From the NCBI GenBank assembly GCA_025677835.1, contig JAIXMR010000001.1, positions 372,001 through 436,000 of the forward strand: a DNA stretch of 64,000 nt, written 5' to 3'. Both the position numbers and the translations under genes were made by a program. This DNA comes from Sporodiniella umbellata. Taxonomy: Eukaryota; Mucoromycota; Mucoromycetes; Mucorales; Rhizopodaceae. The notes under the pieces are model-generated. The model did not search any database. It was not told the DNA's origin and saw only the letters and a list, made by a program, of their open reading frames with translations. The first letter of the stretch is position 1, and the number at the start of each line of letters is the position of its first letter. Positions 1 through 10,488 of the stretch are shown here, in pieces.

Positions 1-150
1 AGAAAAAAAAAAAAAAAATAAGAGAAACAGGCCGATCTGCTCAGCTGCTTTAGTTGGCTTCAGGATCTTTTTCCCTCTACAGAGTCGTATGTAGCCGGTC
101 GATCTATCTGAATTGTAATATTTGACAGCCTAGGGCTTACTAATCTAACT

Positions 151-151
<1 letters not shown>

Positions 152-189
<38 letters not shown>
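152..189. repeat. (CT)n microsatellite
   Basis: About 19 uninterrupted CT dinucleotides, flanked by unique sequence. Confidence 0.95.
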
Positions 190-192
<3 letters not shown>

Positions 193-260
193 TTTTAGTT
201 CTTGTGCAAATCGTCTATTCTTCGTGAGTCAATGAAGAAACCAGCCTGCGTGTTTTGACC

Positions 261-286
261 TTTTTTTTTTTTTAAAAAAAAAAAAA
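261..286. repeat. T13A13 palindrome
   Basis: Thirteen T directly followed by thirteen A. It is one of seven clear T(n)A(n) tracts in the window. Confidence 0.95.
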
Positions 287-1118
287 TTAAGCAACAATGA
301 TGTATTAAAAGCGCTGTTCTCTAAATACAAAAATAGCTTTTGAAAGACATTTAATCAGTAACCTACTTTCTTGATATATGTTTGGCTTTACCCCAAGAAT
401 TGAATTACCATTTTTATTTATTTATTTATTCTTTTCAAGGTTGTAAGATGTATGACAGTGTGTTAAATAAAGGAGAAGTGCGCTTTTTTTAGTTTGCTTT
501 GTACTCCAACACAAACCTTCTAAACATGCTTTTGAGAAAGAAAAATAAACCGACCCAGTGGTAAATCAACCATAGCAGAGACAATGTCAAGCCAATGCAA
601 AAAAACAAAAAAAAAAAACAAAAAACAAAACTTTTTCATTTGGGCAACTTTTTCTGGCTCAAAGCCATAAGTTTTTGTGCCACTGAGCAAGCGAAATGTG
701 GTACAATTACCTTCTCATAATGTTCATTGTAGACTAACCCAGGCAAAGTCTCCTGTCTCTTTGGTTGTTTTCTCTTGGTAGACTTTTAGACCTGTGTATT
801 CTTTTCTCTTTTTATGGCTGCTGACACTTAAAGCGGAGGGTTTTCTTTTATTAGTAGCCTGTTGCTCAATAGAAGTTTTAATCAATCTTGATTACAAACT
901 TGGTGGTTTTTTTTTTTATAAGAAAAAAAAAGTGAAGGACACAATGTGCTATTGCTTTCTTTTATTCAGCATTGTATATCAACTCTCAATGTTTATAATC
1001 AAAGAAACTAAAAAAACTTATTTATGCAAAAAAAAAGGAAAAATCAGTGTAACTCACCTATATCAGTAACGGCTTTTGATTGGATATCTTTTATTTCCCT
1101 TGTTTTTTTTTTTTTCTA

Positions 1119-2832
1119 ATGGAATTTGATCAATGTCAACATGTGCTGAAGGCAATTGGTTCTTTCGACTATGTAGCAGCCAATAAACTTGTGTATAAGA
1201 TGAGTAAAGTAAGAGCCTTTCAAATTGCTTTTGTCAAAACACTGTTTTTAGTATATATATATATATATATTTTGCTAATAAATGCTTTTTTTTTTTTTGA
1301 TAGATATGGCCATCCATAGGCGGTATTTTTACGCGCCTTTGTCACTGTGAAAGTACATTTACACCACTTCAATTTTTGCGATCTCGATGGTTTGTGATGA
1401 GAAAGGATACGGTAAAGCAGTTCATCTCGCCTGCCTTTACTTATTTTTCGTTTTTTGGGGTTTTAGTCACTAGAAATTCTTTATCATAATCTTGCACTGG
1501 AGCTACCGAAAGAAATTTCTTTTATTGAGTCCAATTTATCGCTTGTTAGTACACTAAGAGAGCAACTAAAGTCGCTTTTGGAAGATTTGATACATCTATG
1601 TAACGTTCGGAAAGAAATGATCAATATGTAAAATTTCAATTTTATGCTGCTACAAGAAAGCTAAACCCTTTTCTAGATATCAATCTATTCTAGCACAATC
1701 CATCAAAGGAGACTTTAACGAGATATTGTCCGATCTAGAAGCAATCGAGAACAAAGTGAAAGAGTTGAAGCTTGAGAGGAATCTCCTCGTATTAGGCTTA
1801 GGTGTAGAAAAGGAGATCAAAGTGTTGACCATGCTGATCAAAGCAAGAAAGGCTATTACGGACTACGCTTTTCAAGATTCCTGTATCGCTCTCTATTCTA
1901 GCAAGCTAGATTTGTCTGAATGGAAACAAGTTTGTAAAGAGCAAGATTATCCTGAAGTAAGACCAGTTTACATACGACCAAGAGAAAAAACAAAGTGTAT
2001 ATGAATCTCTGTCTAGAAATCGTTTCAAAAGAAAGATGAAGCAAAAGACTCTTCCAACTCCTCATGGAAATTTAATTTGTTTGGCTATTCAGATTCAAAA
2101 CTAAGCAAGCTAGGGGATCGTTGGCCAAACAACATTCGATGGCATACAAGAGTTATAGAAAATCTAACAGCCTGTATGACTCTATTTTTTCATCAAATAC
2201 TACTGGAGAAAGAGAAAACGATACATGAAGACGAACCTGAAAAGGCAATGTGGAAAGGAATCAAAATTGACTATTACGACCAGTAAATAGATAAAGACAA
2301 CCTTTTTGTTTTCAGATAGAAAAGTTATTGATTTCTTCTGTATAGAATTTGCACTTTCCGAAAAAAGGTCGGTGCACACTCTATAAGTATCATTTACGAA
2401 GTAACAGATGAGGCCCCGTTTTACCCTCAAGGATATGTTTTCCCCAACAATAACTATGAAGCCCCCCAAGGCATTCACTCTTTCCCTTTCATATTTTGTC
2501 ATCCAAACGTAAGGAAGCATTGCCTCGAAAATAAAAAGGCTAATTATTGAATTGAATAGGAACCACCTACTAAGCACCTACCCAGTATTATATCTATGAT
2601 CCAAGGAAGTAGAACAAGGTTAGATGACCCAAGAGCAGATCCTGTCTACTTTTCCGATGCTGTGGTTGGAAGTACCTATTATTTGATGCGAATCGATAGT
2701 CATGCTGTGGTTATTATCATTTTTCTGGATAAACACACTAGTCGTGAACCGGCCACTATCGACTTTTTGACGAAAATAGCCAACTCTTTGAGAGGAACAA
2801 CTGTTATAGAAGAACTTATCAAAGCAGACTGA
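1119..2832 (+). CDS. KICSTOR subunit 2 (KICS2 / C12orf66 family) homologue
   Basis: In animals KICS2 is part of KICSTOR (with KPTN, ITFG2, SZT2), which holds GATOR1 at the lysosome and restrains TORC1 when nutrients are low. Exons read by eye: 1119-1208, 1304-1411, 1467-1627, 1677-1956, 2017-2282, 2388-2508, 2560-2832, all joined in phase. The match to the human protein, recalled from knowledge, is spread along the length: FDYVAANKLVYKM near the start (human FSYDKAKDNVEKE), LIKARKAITDYAFQ (LLKAQAQVSEWKFL), LTACMTLFFHQIL (LLAKFSFYFHEAL), and near the end GSTYYLMRIDSHAVVIIIF (QSTYFLTRPEPHFTIVIIF). The length of about 430 residues fits the family (445 in human). The splice between 2282 and 2388 is the weakest point: a phase-correct direct join loses about 15 family residues, and a short exon near 2316-2339 cannot be joined in frame. 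The family call is fairly strong; function in the fungus is inferred. Confidence 0.8.
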
Positions 2833-3033
2833 ATATACTTTTTTCTTGTCCTTTCATTGATAAACTCTAATTTACAAACACAATCGAACAGTAATGTATT
2901 TGTTTTTGGTTATATTTATCACTCTTTTATTTCAGAACAAATGTTAAAAAAAAAAAAAAAAGAACAAAAAGGAGGTGGGGGTGCAAGATTTACTAGTTAC
3001 AACATGATGCATATTGTGATAAATAAACAAGAA

Positions 3034-3661
3034 TCAATTCGGCTTATTTGCGGACTCGTAGTTTTCGACTGTTTGTACCTCCTTGTGGTGGTAAGTTTTT
3101 TGCATGTTACGAAGGTTGTGGATTTCTTTTCGAGAGTGTTCAAAACCTCTTTCTAAATCAGCTAGTTTTGCTTCCAAGTGGGTCATGTTTCTGTTAAATG
3201 ACTGCCTTAGGCATTGACACTTGAATTCCATTTTCTTGAAAAACACAGCTGATAAAGCATCGGTTCCACGAACTGAGGTTGAGACTACAGGAATAAAGCT
3301 TTCTATTGCGTTACTGTTTACATGATTGTTCTTTTTGTAGATTTCGTTATGTCTAGCTAACTCTTTTTCAGTCAACACAACTTTTTTTCTAATGTGCAGA
3401 GACTTGGTCTTAATATACTTGGGCGACTCTTGATAAAAAAAAAAAAAAAAAAAAAAAAGAAAGATGAGGAAAGACGGCCACCGGACAATACAGTCAATAC
3501 TACAGATATCATTTCTAAATAATACCGTATTTACCCAATAAAATAGACGGTTTGCTCTCTGTATAGTACGAAAGCAAGGATTGTTCGGTGTCTTCATTAG
3601 GATGACACAAGCTTTCAGCAGAGCTATAAAAGACGATTTGTTCAAGAGACGAAACAGACAT
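3034..3661 (-). CDS. Small coiled-coil protein, unknown function
   Basis: Two exons read in phase: 3661-3535 (start MSVSSLEQIVFYSS) and 3428-3034, joined across an intron that carries a 24-nt poly(T) tract on the coding strand just before its AG. The product is about 173 residues. The C-terminal half, from about residue 105, is a likely coiled coil with heptad-like spacing (HLEAKLADLERGFEHSRKEI) and ends in a polar tail. I do not recognise a family. Size and shape would fit an adaptor or a small complex subunit, but nothing in the sequence decides this. It ends tail to tail with the KICS2-like gene, about 200 bp apart. Confidence 0.65.
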
Positions 3662-3789
3662 GAAGAAAAGCGATAAAAACAAAAGGAAAAGAGAAAAAAA
3701 AAAAAAAAAAAAAAAGAAAAAAGACTGCATTTTTTCTTAATACATCAAAAAATATTAGAAAACAGATGTCGACAAACAGTAGGTTTACA

Positions 3790-4971
3790 CTACCAGCCAA
3801 TGTTCTTTTTATGTAAATTATCCAAGAATCTGAACAACGATCCAGGCTCTTTCTTCCATTGGTTATGCCAATGGTAAGCAAATGTTTTTAACAGTCTTTC
3901 TTCTGAGAATTCAGTTTCTATAAAAGCGTTGGGCATTGAATTTTTGGGAGAACAGACCATGGGATCAGCAAAGCACCAGGGCAAGACGGTCCATGGCCTA
4001 ATTCCGTTACTTAACAATCTTCGGTAGATTCGGTAATACATATATCCTCCCCAGTCAATGGTGTCTGGTCTAGGTAAAGGTCCAGTGGATATCTCAGACA
4101 ACATTTCACATAAATAGGGCGATTCTTTATGGAACCGCATGAATGCTCCATTGAAGGGGAAGCCGGCTGGAAGATAACAATCCCACTGTAGAAGCCACTC
4201 TTGTTCGAACAGTGGGCTCATATCGCGAACAAAGAGTGAGTCCATATCGAACCACATACCGCCGTAACGGTAGATAACTAAAAGACGGACTAGGTCGCCA
4301 TCCAGATAGCCACTATCATCTTTGAGTTCTAAATGGGACGAGCCTTCCATAGGAGAACCCTTGGAAAGTTCGCGAGAGTCGTAGATCTTGGTCTGAAGTC
4401 GGTTGCCGACATGCTTTTGGATTTCTTGAATGACAGGTGAGGTAGAGAGATCGCCGTTGGACCAAAGATAGACAACGGTATTGTTAGGAGATTGGGTGGC
4501 AAAGAACGAACGTAACGTTGCTTTTTGTTTTTCGCCTACAGGAGCTAAATCCGCTCGCCAATAGGCATGGTAGATCATGGTTTCGGTATTCTGAGTCCCA
4601 CTGGGTTGAATGGTAGCTGCATAGTCGTAACAATCATAGTCTTCCATCAGACTGATGCCAGGTGAAAGATCGTTGGCATATTGAGTTTTGCCCATCAAGT
4701 ATGGGCTGTCTTTGGGAAGTTTATCGAAACAGTTTGCTAAAGGCGCATAGTAAGCATCATCTGAATGAGAAACCCAGTTACGAAGATAGATTCGAATGTT
4801 AAGCTGAAGCTGACAGACAATGAAAAAGGTTGTTACTAGAACAGTAATGATCAGCAGTGTATATTTGATAACGGACAACGTTTTCCAGCGTTTAGGCCGT
4901 ATAAATGTAGAAGCAGTAGGCAGTCTAGTGTAAGCCCTGGCACTTCCTAGAAAGTCAGGCAGTATACTCAT
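3790..4971 (-). CDS. Type II membrane glycosyltransferase with DXD motif (GT32-like)
   Basis: Single exon, about 393 residues. I chose the ATG at 4971 because the sequence upstream in frame is low-complexity poly-Phe. A short basic N-terminus is followed by one membrane anchor at about residues 35-58 (VIKYTLLIITVLVTTFFIVC), typical of a Golgi type II enzyme. The luminal part contains the sugar-nucleotide signature GDLVRLLVIYRYGGMWFDMD at about residues 235-255; YGG plus the DMD triad is the core of the Gly_transf_sug / DXD family (OCH1, mannosylinositol phosphorylceramide synthase and alpha-1,4-GlcNAc transferase relatives). The likely role is transfer of a hexose to glycoproteins or glycolipids in the secretory path. 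Donor and acceptor cannot be read from the sequence. Confidence 0.85.
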   Translation of the reverse strand: MSILPDFLGSARAYTRLPTASTFIRPKRWKTLSVIKYTLLIITVLVTTFFIVCQLQLNIRIYLRNWVSHSDDAYYAPLANCFDKLPKDSPYLMGKTQYANDLSPGISLMEDYDCYDYAATIQPSGTQNTETMIYHAYWRADLAPVGEKQKATLRSFFATQSPNNTVVYLWSNGDLSTSPVIQEIQKHVGNRLQTKIYDSRELSKGSPMEGSSHLELKDDSGYLDGDLVRLLVIYRYGGMWFDMDSLFVRDMSPLFEQEWLLQWDCYLPAGFPFNGAFMRFHKESPYLCEMLSEISTGPLPRPDTIDWGGYMYYRIYRRLLSNGIRPWTVLPWCFADPMVCSPKNSMPNAFIETEFSEERLLKTFAYHWHNQWKKEPGSLFRFLDNLHKKNIGW

Positions 4972-5273
4972 GGCAAAGTCCTGATGTATAAATTTATTAA
5001 TAAAAATATATATTAAAAAAAAAAAAGCAATAAAAAAAAAAAAAAAGAAAAATATACTGCAGTACCCGTTATTGGTTAATGACGGAGAAATCATGGGATG
5101 CTCAATTTCTGTGTAAACTATAGAGAGACAGGCATGGCTACTTTTTCGCATACTGGTAGTTGAACAAAGAGATTTGTGATGAATCACCTTTACTTATGTT
5201 TCAATAGAAGACGCTTGGGTTAACGAAAGCCTGGTTTTTCTTTTTCTTTTGGAGAAGAAAAAAAAAAAGATAT

Positions 5274-6297
5274 TTACAACTTTATTTCACTAAACAACAA
5301 AGATTTGTGTCTGCTGCTACCACGTATAAATACATCTTTACGTCTTGGTAAAAAGCCTCTTGGTTTTAAAGGGCTTGATAGTTTCCTGGCTCTCATCATA
5401 TTTAGTTCGGCTGAGATCATTCTTAAATGATCAGGATTTGATCGGGTATCTCTTGTGTAGGTGTTTGTTTCTGGGTTGAATCTAGGTTGTGTTGTTGCTT
5501 CAGATCTTCTTTTGCGCATACGAGGTTTGGGTGGCAATGGCATAGGAATCAAGGGCTTTGTCTGGCGGGGTGAAGTGGAAGAGACCAGAGATCGGCGTAG
5601 GGTTTCTATCCAGTTACTAGGCTCTTCTTGATGGGGTGGGGAAGATGACATAGCAAAGTATTTGGTCGTTGACGTAGATGGTATCACTGACTTGGAAAAA
5701 GATGGGATTGACCTTTGCTTTCTCAATGTCAGAGGGCGATCTCCGTCATAGTCCTCCTCCTCATCCTCGTCGTCTTCTTCTTCGTCATCATCTTCGTCAT
5801 CATCGTCCTCTTCTTCGTCTGTACCTCTTTTTTTTGTGCCAAAAATTGGGATTTCTTCATTTTGTGCACTCAACGAAGGGGGTGGCATATGAAGTGGTAG
5901 GACCAAGAAGTTGGTGGATAAGAAGTTGCGAAAAGGCGAAGATGGTTTCTATAGCCAGAAAAAAAAAAGAGAGAGAGAGAGAGATAAAAGGTGTTAGTGA
6001 AAGTAGCTATGAGCAATGAAATGTGTCATTTACCAAATCTTCTTCATCTGGTATACTTTCTTTACTATCGACTGCGAGCCAATTCTCAACGTGAGACAAG
6101 CGTCTTATGACTGGCTCTTTAGGCTTGCTTTTTTTCTGTTTTCGTTTTAAAGGCGGTATGGCACCGTAAGGTTCAGGCGCCTGCGCTGCCAACTGTTTTA
6201 TCATGTCTTTGTAAGATTGTTCATTGTGCGTTGTTTGGTTAGATTGGGGTATTGAAACAGGATCCGAGCGGGTAAAAGCAGACAAAGTGGTCGACAT
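5274..6297 (-). CDS. Disordered acidic/basic protein, unknown function
   Basis: Two exons: 6297-6034 (start MSTTLSAFTRSDPV) and 5948-5274, joined in phase 0 across an 85-nt intron; about 312 residues. The protein is mostly low complexity. It has a Lys-rich patch near residue 60 (LKRKQKKSKPKEP), an Asp/Glu block of about 30 residues near residue 120, then Ser/Pro-rich sequence and a basic C-terminus (MMRARKLSSPLKPRGFLPRR). The mix of an acidic block with basic motifs would suit a nuclear or cytoskeleton-associated regulator, but I do not recognise a domain. The C-terminal basic block looks the most conserved and would be the best search probe. The acidic tract is encoded by GA-rich repeats that are prone to length change. 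Confidence 0.65.
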
Positions 6298-6825
6298 TGG
6301 TTTTTGATAGTTTTGGTTCTGTTTTTTCTTGAGCAAAAAATGTGAAAAAAAAAAAAAAAAATCTTTCCCCTCTTTTGATATGTTTCTTTCTTTAGTCAGT
6401 AGCAATAATAATTAAAAAATAAAAAGAAAAAAAAAAAAAAGGAAAAGTAAACATGAAGCATTTGAGTCAATTTATTCAATATCCGCTATTTCCAAATCGA
6501 GGAATTCCTCCAATTAAAGGACAGAGCCGAAAATACACAAGCTTTGGGCTCTTTAATACAAGAAATCTCTACAAACAAAGCTAACTGAGTACAGCCATTG
6601 AAACACACAAAAGCATCTAGAATCTGTTTTGCGTGAATATTTGTACGCTTTTTTTTTTTTTTTTTTTTTTTCAAATGCTGCTTCTTTTGAAACGTATTCT
6701 GATATTTTTTTAGGTGGGGTGATTATGGACAATAGTATAGTGGCATATAAAAAGCATCATGAAAACTTCTCACGTCTTCTCTTTTTCTTTTCCTTTTCTT
6801 TTCTTTCATTGTTTCAGCTATTGAA
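6298..6825. other. Intergenic spacer between divergent genes
   Basis: Holds long A and T runs (about 6422-6440 and 6650-6671). Short open frames here begin in the homopolymers and show no domain. It is probably the shared promoter of the gene at 6297 (-) and the pseudokinase at 6826 (+). Confidence 0.55.
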
Positions 6826-8220
6826 ATGTTTGACTTGCTTAAAATAAAACAACAAGGTAGTGAGGGTTAGTTGCATACTGATAGTTAATACAAACATCTC
6901 AGATGCCTGTGATTATATCCTTACACACCCAAATGAGTTTTTGAACCCAATAAGAAAAGTAACAAAATATGTACTTTTGGTCTTTTTCAATTCATTTTTA
7001 TAGCCAAACCATAGAATCAACAGCTGGGATGTTCTCTTGTTGAGCCGACATGTATTTATGGAGGGCTGGGAGCCATCGAGCACTCTGCACGAAACACTCT
7101 TTGATGAGCTTTTTTATCGTTATTTCCAAAGACCACAAAATACAAAAGATAGCCTTGAAAAGCATAAAAAAAGCCCGTTTTTCTGGATGCCCCCTGCGTG
7201 GTTTAGCTCATTGAGAGCATTGCCGTCTGGCGCCCGTGGCCAAGTTTACTTGGCTCAGTGCAGACTGCCCTGGAGGTACAGCCATGTAGGTGTTGCAATA
7301 AGAACAGTGGATGACATAAACAATCAGGTAAACACACACCTATTTGGAGTACCCGTAGAGCATGACATTGATGGATAGTTCAGTGCATTCAACATGTCAT
7401 TGGTGTAACCGCCGTTCGATCCGAATACGGTCCAAATCATCAGTTGGGTCTCGTCTCTCTTGCGGCCGATAGTACACTTGAGCAGTGTATACCCCAAGTA
7501 GACCAATGGAAGCTCTCCAAAATATATCGTGTAGCCCTGATGGTAGTCTCCGCCGTGAGAGACTTACACAATGTCAACCTGTTTCACTCAAACCTTCAAC
7601 CGCGCAATATTTTAATCACAGGTGGAAAACTTCAGCTTGTCGATCAAGTGATGCCGCCAACCACCATAACAAAGGGCCGGTTGTACGGTCGTTACCCTTA
7701 TTTTGCCCCAGAACTAGAAATCAACCAGGCCTCCAATATTTTCGCGCTGGGTATCATCCTCTGGCAGCTGACCTCAGGTGTTGTCTTTCCTTCCACGGTT
7801 GACCTCTGTCCCCATGTCTATCACATCGGCCCATTAAAATGCGTCGATGCAACTTATCAAGATCTGTGGGCTCAATGCCTATCCAAAAACCCCAAAAAAA
7901 GGCCTAGGATAGACCAGGTCCACCAATCCCTTTCTCAGCTTTTGTATCAAAAGTCTTCTCTCTCAGCCTATAGTCATAGCCTCGAAGTCTGTTTGCGACA
8001 GGCCGCTATTGCCAAGTATTTGTTACAGTATCGGCAGCAAATTGCTTTACCTGCCTTGGAAGAACTCATGCATGGTGCAACCCTGAAAAAACGTATGATG
8101 ATTCACGCTTCGGTTTCACTCGAGTGTTTTTATGAAAGAAAAAAGAAAACTGGCGATAGTTCATCTCTGTCTGAAAACCAACTGGATTCATCAGAGTGGT
8201 TACAAATAGGGCTAGCATAA
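6826..8220 (+). CDS. Predicted pseudokinase (protein kinase-like fold)
   Basis: Exons 6826-6856, 6903-6958, 7004-7327 and 7384-8220 join in phase; about 415 residues. Kinase landmarks can be followed in order: a glycine-loop-like PSGARGQVYLAQ, the VAIK position reading VGVAIRTV (Lys to Arg), the catalytic loop FHSNLQPRNILI (HRD to HSN), the DFG position LQLVDQVMPP (no DFG), then an intact FAPELE (APE) and ALGIILWQLTSG (helix F region). All three residues needed for ATP/Mg handling are changed, so it is most likely catalytically dead and acts as a scaffold or allosteric regulator. The intact C-lobe argues against a decaying pseudogene, and the frame is open throughout. An extra C-terminal tail of about 90 residues follows the kinase fold. 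The start codon, in a 31-nt first exon, is my reading and less certain than the rest. Confidence 0.75.
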
Positions 8221-8334
8221 ACCTACTTTCAATCACATACAACCTTTTCTTTTTATAAAGCAATTTAATAGGGGCCATTATCGTAATAAAGTTTAAAAGA
8301 GAAAGACAACTGATACAAACATACACATATCCTT

Positions 8335-9922
8335 TTAAGCGTTTCTTGGTTTTTTTGCCTGTCTGGCCATAGGATGATCATCTTTAGCTGGAATTTTAGC
8401 GGATTTAATATCATTGTCCTCCACAGTGATACGACGTAAGGGATATTCAACATTTTGATGAGACAAGACGCTAAAAAAAAAAAAAAAAAAAAAAAAAAGG
8501 ATTACTTAAAACGCTGTAAAGGGGTTGACAAGCTATTACTTCATCATCGGTTTAGGTTCTTCTTGAAAGTAAGGATGACTTAGTGCTTTTTCTGCTGTGA
8601 TTCTTTTTTGTGGATCATATTCCAGTAGCGCAGAGAGTAAGTTAAACCCTGTTTCACTTTTATTGCCCACCATCATTTGATATACTTGTTTGAGATTATT
8701 AGAGCATCTGATGCCAAGTAAGGTCATAGTGTAAATAAACAGTGCATTTCCATCCAGCATTGGGTACTTACTGTGGGAAGGAGGTCAACTGAGAATAGTC
8801 TGGCAGATGTTCTATACTAGGCCATCTTTCTTCTATTAAAACCATCAATACATTTTTTTTTCTTTTGGTTGATACACAAGGCTTATTTTAGCTTACTGGT
8901 TGGAGTCCCCATGACTTCAAATATTTTAATCAACTGGCTTCGTTGGAAAGGAACACTCTTTTTATTATCAATTTTTGCTTCCTCGCCTTTAAATATGGGT
9001 TTTAACGCCAACAACTCTCCAAAAATGCAACCCACTGCCCACATATCAACTGCCTTGGTATAATGCCTTGATCCAAATAAGAGCTCAGGCGCGCGATACC
9101 AGATAGTCACCACAACTTTGTCTCCATTAAATAGAGGTGCCAGAGGCTTGTTGAACAATCGAGCTAACCCTAGATCGGCTGTCTTTACCACCCCTTCACT
9201 GGTCAAAAGCACTTGAAAAACAATAGTTAGTATATTTTTGTCAACTTATCTTGATTACCATTAGCAGGCTTCAAATCTCTATGTAGCACCCAATTGGAGT
9301 GTAAATAAGCTACGCCATTGATCAACTGCCAAAGTAAAGATTTGACTACTACGTCGGGTATAGGTTTTTTTTGAGAATGTAAATGATGGTGTATGAGTTG
9401 CTGCAGTATAAAGCAGTCAGTCTATATGTACATGTATGTTGTTTTGTAATTTTTTAGAGTCTTTACTAAAAAATCATGCTCGGCATATTCAAGAACCATA
9501 AATATTGCTTTGTCTTCAAGCATCACTTCCTCTAAAGCTATGATATTTTCATGGCGAAGTTCGCGACATAGCTAAGTTGAGTTCAGTACGTGTTGCATAA
9601 CCCTAGGTGTATATGTTTTTATTATTGTTTGGATCGCTTACAGCTATTTCTCTACAGGCCGACTGAGAAATGCCTACATAATGATGAGCGTCTCCTTCTC
9701 GATCAGGCTTGAATTTTTTGATTGCAAATTCTCGAGGGTCGTCTCTACAGTACAATTGAGTGAATAAGTGTCTATACACACTTGCGAGTGTTACTTGTTT
9801 CTAGATTTCGCTTTATAAACTCTTCCGTAGGTGCCGGAACTAATGAATCCAATGATTTCGTATTTGTCTAATACTCTAGGCCGCTGAGCGTCCCGGCGCC
9901 TTTTATAATCTGACATGGACAT
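8335..9922 (-). CDS. SSN3: Cyclin-dependent kinase 8 (Mediator CDK8 module kinase)
   Basis: Catalytic subunit of the Mediator kinase module; it works with cyclin C, MED12 and MED13 to phosphorylate RNA polymerase II and transcription factors. About eight small exons from [13 protein letters not shown] at 9922 to the stop at 8335. Visible landmarks: glycine loop [14 protein letters not shown], catalytic Lys in EFAIKKFK, a CDK8-type C-helix SQSACREIA (human SMSACREIA, unlike PSTAIRE), AEHDF, catalytic loop [14 protein letters not shown] in place of DFG (human CDK8 has DMG), [13 protein letters not shown], and [16 protein letters not shown]. The order and the CDK8-specific DxG and SACRE signatures make the call firm. 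Its 5' end faces VTC4, about 570 bp away. One intron carries a 27-nt poly(T) run on the coding strand. Confidence 0.92.
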
Positions 9923-10488
9923 ACTGATTAATCAAGCAAGCAACGGCAATAAAAAAAATTGAGCCGATAGTCTAGATGGGCACTTTGTGGCTGAGTTTTA
10001 AAAGACAAATAGATGTGTTCAAAGGAAAAAAAAAAAAAAAAAAAGAATCAAAGACTTTACAATAAATAATTAAAAGCCTTAAAAGAAACATAAAGGCAAA
10101 CAAAATTTGAGCTATGCTGTAAATCTTTAGGCATTTTCTCGTTCTTAGCTTTCGTTTTTTTTTTTTAAAAAAAAAAAACATGGCCAAAGCATTTCATGCC
10201 TTTTTTAATTACCTTCCATCGTTTTGAAACCAAACGCACGGGCTTTGTATTATCAGCTTGGCTTGGAAAAACAAAAAAATGGCCGTAGAAAACAAAGGCT
10301 ACAACATAATAGACTTTACACTTTAATGAAAACCCTTTTCGCGTCAAAAATGCTGAGAGTGACCACTGAGTTTGGATTGTCTATTACATGCTATTTTTTT
10401 TTTCTTATTCCCATTTCTTAATCTTCTTTCTTCTTTTTAGCCTCTTTTCTCTTCTTTCTTATTTTTTCAACCAAAAACAGATATAACT
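9923..10488. promoter_or_regulatory. Divergent promoter region of CDK8 and VTC4
   Basis: Contains a T12A12 palindrome at 10155-10178 and a poly(A) run near 10030. Pyrimidine-rich sequence at 10420-10470 lies directly upstream of the VTC4 start. I saw no perfect CACGTG (PHO4-type) site. No gene is supported here. Confidence 0.5.
10155..10178. repeat. T12A12 palindrome
   Basis: Twelve T directly followed by twelve A, in the divergent CDK8/VTC4 promoter. Confidence 0.95.

Larger units (their letters stand above)
1..1118. other. AT-rich intergenic spacer
   Basis: No convincing gene is visible. Open frames here are short, low in complexity and lack splice signals that would join them. The stretch holds a (CT)n microsatellite, a T13A13 palindrome and several A-rich runs. 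It probably includes the 5' flank of the KICS2-like gene that starts at 1119. Confidence 0.6.

Noticed and set aside
794..1069. 91-codon open frame in the left spacer
   Set aside because: Hydrophobic and Lys-rich low-complexity sequence created by T and A runs; no domain and no splice context.
6486..6674. Small minus-strand frame that starts in a poly-Lys run
   Set aside because: The start lies in a homopolymer, and no motif or joining exon was found.
7199..7245. tRNA-like string (TTAGCTCATTGAGAGCA)
   Set aside because: It lies inside a well-supported pseudokinase exon and has no matching T-arm or acceptor stem.
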